Source of the DNA: Zeimonas sp041678445
Lineage (GTDB): Bacteria > Pseudomonadota > Gammaproteobacteria > Burkholderiales > Burkholderiaceae_E
Assembly: GCA_041678445.1 (NCBI GenBank)
Contig: JBAYOD010000067.1
Span: forward strand, 1-13,868
DNA length: 13,868 nucleotides
Direction of reading: 5' to 3'
The notes beneath the pieces are model-generated. The model made no database searches, had not been told where the DNA came from, and saw only the letters and a list, made by a program, of their open reading frames with translations. The first letter of the stretch is position 1. Each line of letters begins with the position of its first letter. Shown here in pieces: positions 12,069 to 13,868 of the stretch. A program made the position numbers and the translations under genes.

Positions 12069-13382
12069 CTACTCGAAGCTGGCTGCGACCCGCAGCGGGT
12101 CGAGCTGGGCGAGCTGGACCGTGAGCTGGTCGGTCTGGGCGGCGAAGCGCTCGCGTTCGGCGGGCGACAGCGGCGCCGAGTCCGGCATTGCCACCGTCAT
12201 CGGATTCTTGTGCTGCCCGTTGACCTTGAACTCGTAATGCAGATGGGGGCCGGTGGCCCAGCCGGTCGAGCCGACCTGGCCGATGATGTCGCCCTGGTCG
12301 ATCCGGGCCTGGCGGCGCAGGCCGGGTGCGAAGCTGCGCAGGTGCGCGTACAGCGTCTCGACTCCGTTGCGGTGCTGCAGGATGACGACGTTGCCGTAGC
12401 CGCGCTGCGTGCCGACGAAGCTGACGACCCCTTCACCCGCCGCCCGCACCGGCGTGCCGGCCGGGGCAGCGAAGTCGGTGCCCTTGTGGGCGCGCACGGT
12501 TCCGAACACCGGGTGCAGACGGGCGTTCGAGAAACCCGAGCTTACCCGGCTGAATTCGATCGGGCTGCGCAGGAAGGTCTTGCGCATGCTGCGGCCGTCG
12601 AAGCCGAAGTACTCGCCCTTGCCCTGTTTGCGCTCGAACCAGACGGCATCGTGCCGCTTGCCGTCGTTGATCAGCTCGACTGCGAGCACACGCGAACCGA
12701 TCGGCGCGTCGAGGCTGTCGGCCTCGCGGACCGTTTCGTAGAGGATGCGCAGCTCGGCGCCGCGGCGCAGGTCGCGCCGGAAATCGATTTCGCCGTCGAG
12801 GATGTCGGCCACCTTCGACGCGATGCTGTCGGGCACGCCGGCCGCATCGGTGGCGGCGAACAGCGAGGTGTTGATCGTGACGGCGGCCATTGCCGTGTGC
12901 CGGTCGAGCGGCACTGGTTCATCAGTGGCCACGAAACCGCCTTCGTCGGTGCGCCGGATCGTCAGCCGGGTGGCGCTCTCCTGGCCGTCGGCGCTCAGGT
13001 TGCCGTAGCGGTACTGCAGCGACAGCACCCTGCCCAGGGCATCGGTCTCGGCGGTCACCGAGCGGCCGGCATACAGCTGCACCAGGCGGCGAGCGCTACG
13101 CTCGGTGGTGACGAACCTGAGGAAGTCGGCGTCGGCGGCGCCCAGGCGTTCGAGCAGCGAGGCCAGCGTTTCGCCGCGGCGGATCCGCTCGGTCTGAACG
13201 AAGCGGTCGGGCAACTCGACCACCTCGGGCGCCAGCGGCAGGGCCTCGATGATGGTTTCGGGGGCGGGCGGTGCGGTGTCGCCGAGCGGGGCGACACCGA
13301 AGGCGGTGACGGCAGCGAAAGTGAGGGTGGCGGCGATCGCCAGGGCGATTCTGTTGAAGCGGGGATCCGGAATACGGGGCAT
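12069..13382 (-). CDS. Peptidoglycan endopeptidase-like protein, M23 (LytM) family
   Basis: This is a 437-residue envelope protein with an N-terminal signal or anchor segment (IALAIAATLTFAAVTAF). An OapA/LysM-like region follows (RIRRGETLASLLERLG, about 67-82), then a middle domain and a C-terminal M23 metallopeptidase. The catalytic set is complete (numbered from the GTG one codon upstream): H300 and D304 in HKGTDFAAP, H348 in LYAHL, and H381/H383 in GPHLHYEF. Such enzymes cut peptide cross-links during wall growth, as MepM does in Escherichia coli. The frame has adjacent GTG (13385) and ATG (13382) codons; no clear ribosome site decides between them and I use the ATG. It is divergent from tyrS and co-oriented with anmK. 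Confidence 0.93.
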   Translation of the reverse strand: MPRIPDPRFNRIALAIAATLTFAAVTAFGVAPLGDTAPPAPETIIEALPLAPEVVELPDRFVQTERIRRGETLASLLERLGAADADFLRFVTTERSARRLVQLYAGRSVTAETDALGRVLSLQYRYGNLSADGQESATRLTIRRTDEGGFVATDEPVPLDRHTAMAAVTINTSLFAATDAAGVPDSIASKVADILDGEIDFRRDLRRGAELRILYETVREADSLDAPIGSRVLAVELINDGKRHDAVWFERKQGKGEYFGFDGRSMRKTFLRSPIEFSRVSSGFSNARLHPVFGTVRAHKGTDFAAPAGTPVRAAGEGVVSFVGTQRGYGNVVILQHRNGVETLYAHLRSFAPGLRRQARIDQGDIIGQVGSTGWATGPHLHYEFKVNGQHKNPMTVAMPDSAPLSPAERERFAAQTDQLTVQLAQLDPLRVAASFE

Positions 13383-13401
13383 CACATCTGTTCGTTAGAA
13401 T

Positions 13402-13436
13402 CCGAACCTTCGGTCCGGCGGCAGACCCTCGGACCG
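13402..13436 (+). other. Overlapping inverted repeats in the tyrS leader
   Basis: CCGAA (13402-13406) can pair with TTCGG (13409-13413), while CGGTCCG (13411-13417) can pair with CGGACCG (13430-13436). Both use 13411-13413, so they exclude each other. A possible tyrS -10 (TAGAAT, 13396-13401) lies just upstream. Confidence 0.4.
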
Positions 13437-13483
13437 CAGCCTGTTCGAGTCAGGCGGAAATACTACCGGAATCGATCGAGAAA

Positions 13484-13868
13484 ATGGGCGACAAGCTCGA
13501 AAAAACAGCTGATATGGGCGTAAAAAACGGACCGGACGGGCAGATCGCGTACAGCGACAGCGTTCTGGAGGCGCTGGAGATCAGCAAGCGCGGCTGCGAC
13601 GAGCTGCTGGTCGAGTCCGAATGGCTGGCCAAGCTGGCCCGCAGCGAGGCCGTGGGCCAGCCGCTGCGCATCAAGCTGGGCCTCGATCCGACCGCTCCGG
13701 ACCTGCATATCGGCCACACGGTGGTGCTGAACAAGATGCGCCAGCTCCAGGATCTCGGCCACACCGTCATCTTCCTGATCGGCGACTTCACGGCGATGAT
13801 CGGTGATCCGTCCGGGCGCAATGCCACCCGGCCGCCGCTGACCCGCGAGCAGATCGAAGCGAACGCGA
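13484..13868 (+). CDS. tyrS: Tyrosyl-tRNA synthetase, 5' part (runs off the window)
   Basis: A frame open from the ATG at 13484 to the window's end encodes the first 128 residues of a class I tyrosyl-tRNA synthetase, which charges tRNA-Tyr in the cytoplasm. Recognisable parts are the RIKLGLDPTAPDLHIGHTVV block with the class I HIGH signature, KMRQLQDLGHTVIFLIGDFT, and AMIGDPSGRNATRPPLT. The style (LGLDPTAPDLHIGH) is that of the TyrZ-like branch common in betaproteobacteria rather than the enterobacterial TyrS. The ribosome site is weak; a second in-frame ATG at 13514 is an alternative. The gene is divergent from the M23 peptidase with about 100 bases between them. The KMSKS loop and tRNA-binding domain lie outside the window. 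Confidence 0.95.
   Translation, partial: MGDKLEKTADMGVKNGPDGQIAYSDSVLEALEISKRGCDELLVESEWLAKLARSEAVGQPLRIKLGLDPTAPDLHIGHTVVLNKMRQLQDLGHTVIFLIGDFTAMIGDPSGRNATRPPLTREQIEANA

Noticed and set aside
11904..13523. A 539-codon plus-strand frame opposite the anmK/M23 genes
   Set aside because: Antisense shadow: the minus strand holds two complete enzymes with catalytic motifs, and this frame also runs past the tyrS start in a different frame.

Overview
The window is high-GC bacterial DNA that looks like the chromosome of a betaproteobacterium, probably of the order Burkholderiales. The evidence is two general porins of the Burkholderiales type (C-terminal Phe, mature start QTNVTLYG), a bacterial Coq7, and the run rplM-rpsI-argC-erpA followed by anmK-M23 peptidase and divergent tyrS, an arrangement I associate with that order. 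I cannot name a genus. I see no tRNA, rRNA, CRISPR array, transposase or phage gene.

Layout. 1-2182 (+): fadD, then a YceI gene that has lost its start. 2183-4628 (-): two tandem paralogous porins, each with its own hairpins and terminator. 4758-5559 (+): coq7 with a good sigma-70-type promoter and a perfect dyad across its -10 box. 5560-5618: a gap made of three 21-bp repeats, then a convergent OsmC/YhfA-like gene (-). 6042-6724: 683 bp without a confident protein gene, holding short repeats, an AT-rich island with a long imperfect inverted repeat, and a compact promoter-three hairpins-terminator unit that looks like an undescribed small RNA. 6725-7153 (+): a GlcG/HbpS-type heme-binding protein lacking about 50 internal residues. 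7243-8253 (+): YihY/BrkB membrane protein. 8250-9307 (+): the L13-S9 ribosomal protein operon with its own promoter and terminator. 9328-10389: argC. 10490-10849: erpA. 10924-13382 (-): M23 peptidase and anmK, an envelope/peptidoglycan pair. 13484-end (+): 5' part of tyrS.

Most genes are core metabolism or information processing: fatty acid activation, ubiquinone synthesis, translation, arginine synthesis, Fe-S delivery, wall turnover and recycling. The unusual material is between genes and in two decayed genes. The best candidate for something new is the RNA unit at about 6428-6549. A 17-bp-spaced promoter is followed by a 5' hairpin, a hairpin presenting CTCCTCCTTT in its loop (it contains the 16S rRNA anti-Shine-Dalgarno sequence CCTCCTTT), and a textbook terminator with nine T residues, with no reading frame to account for it. 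Alphaproteobacterial 'cuckoo'/CcsR RNAs use loops with CCUCCUCCC in a comparable way. Whether this one is related or independent is open.
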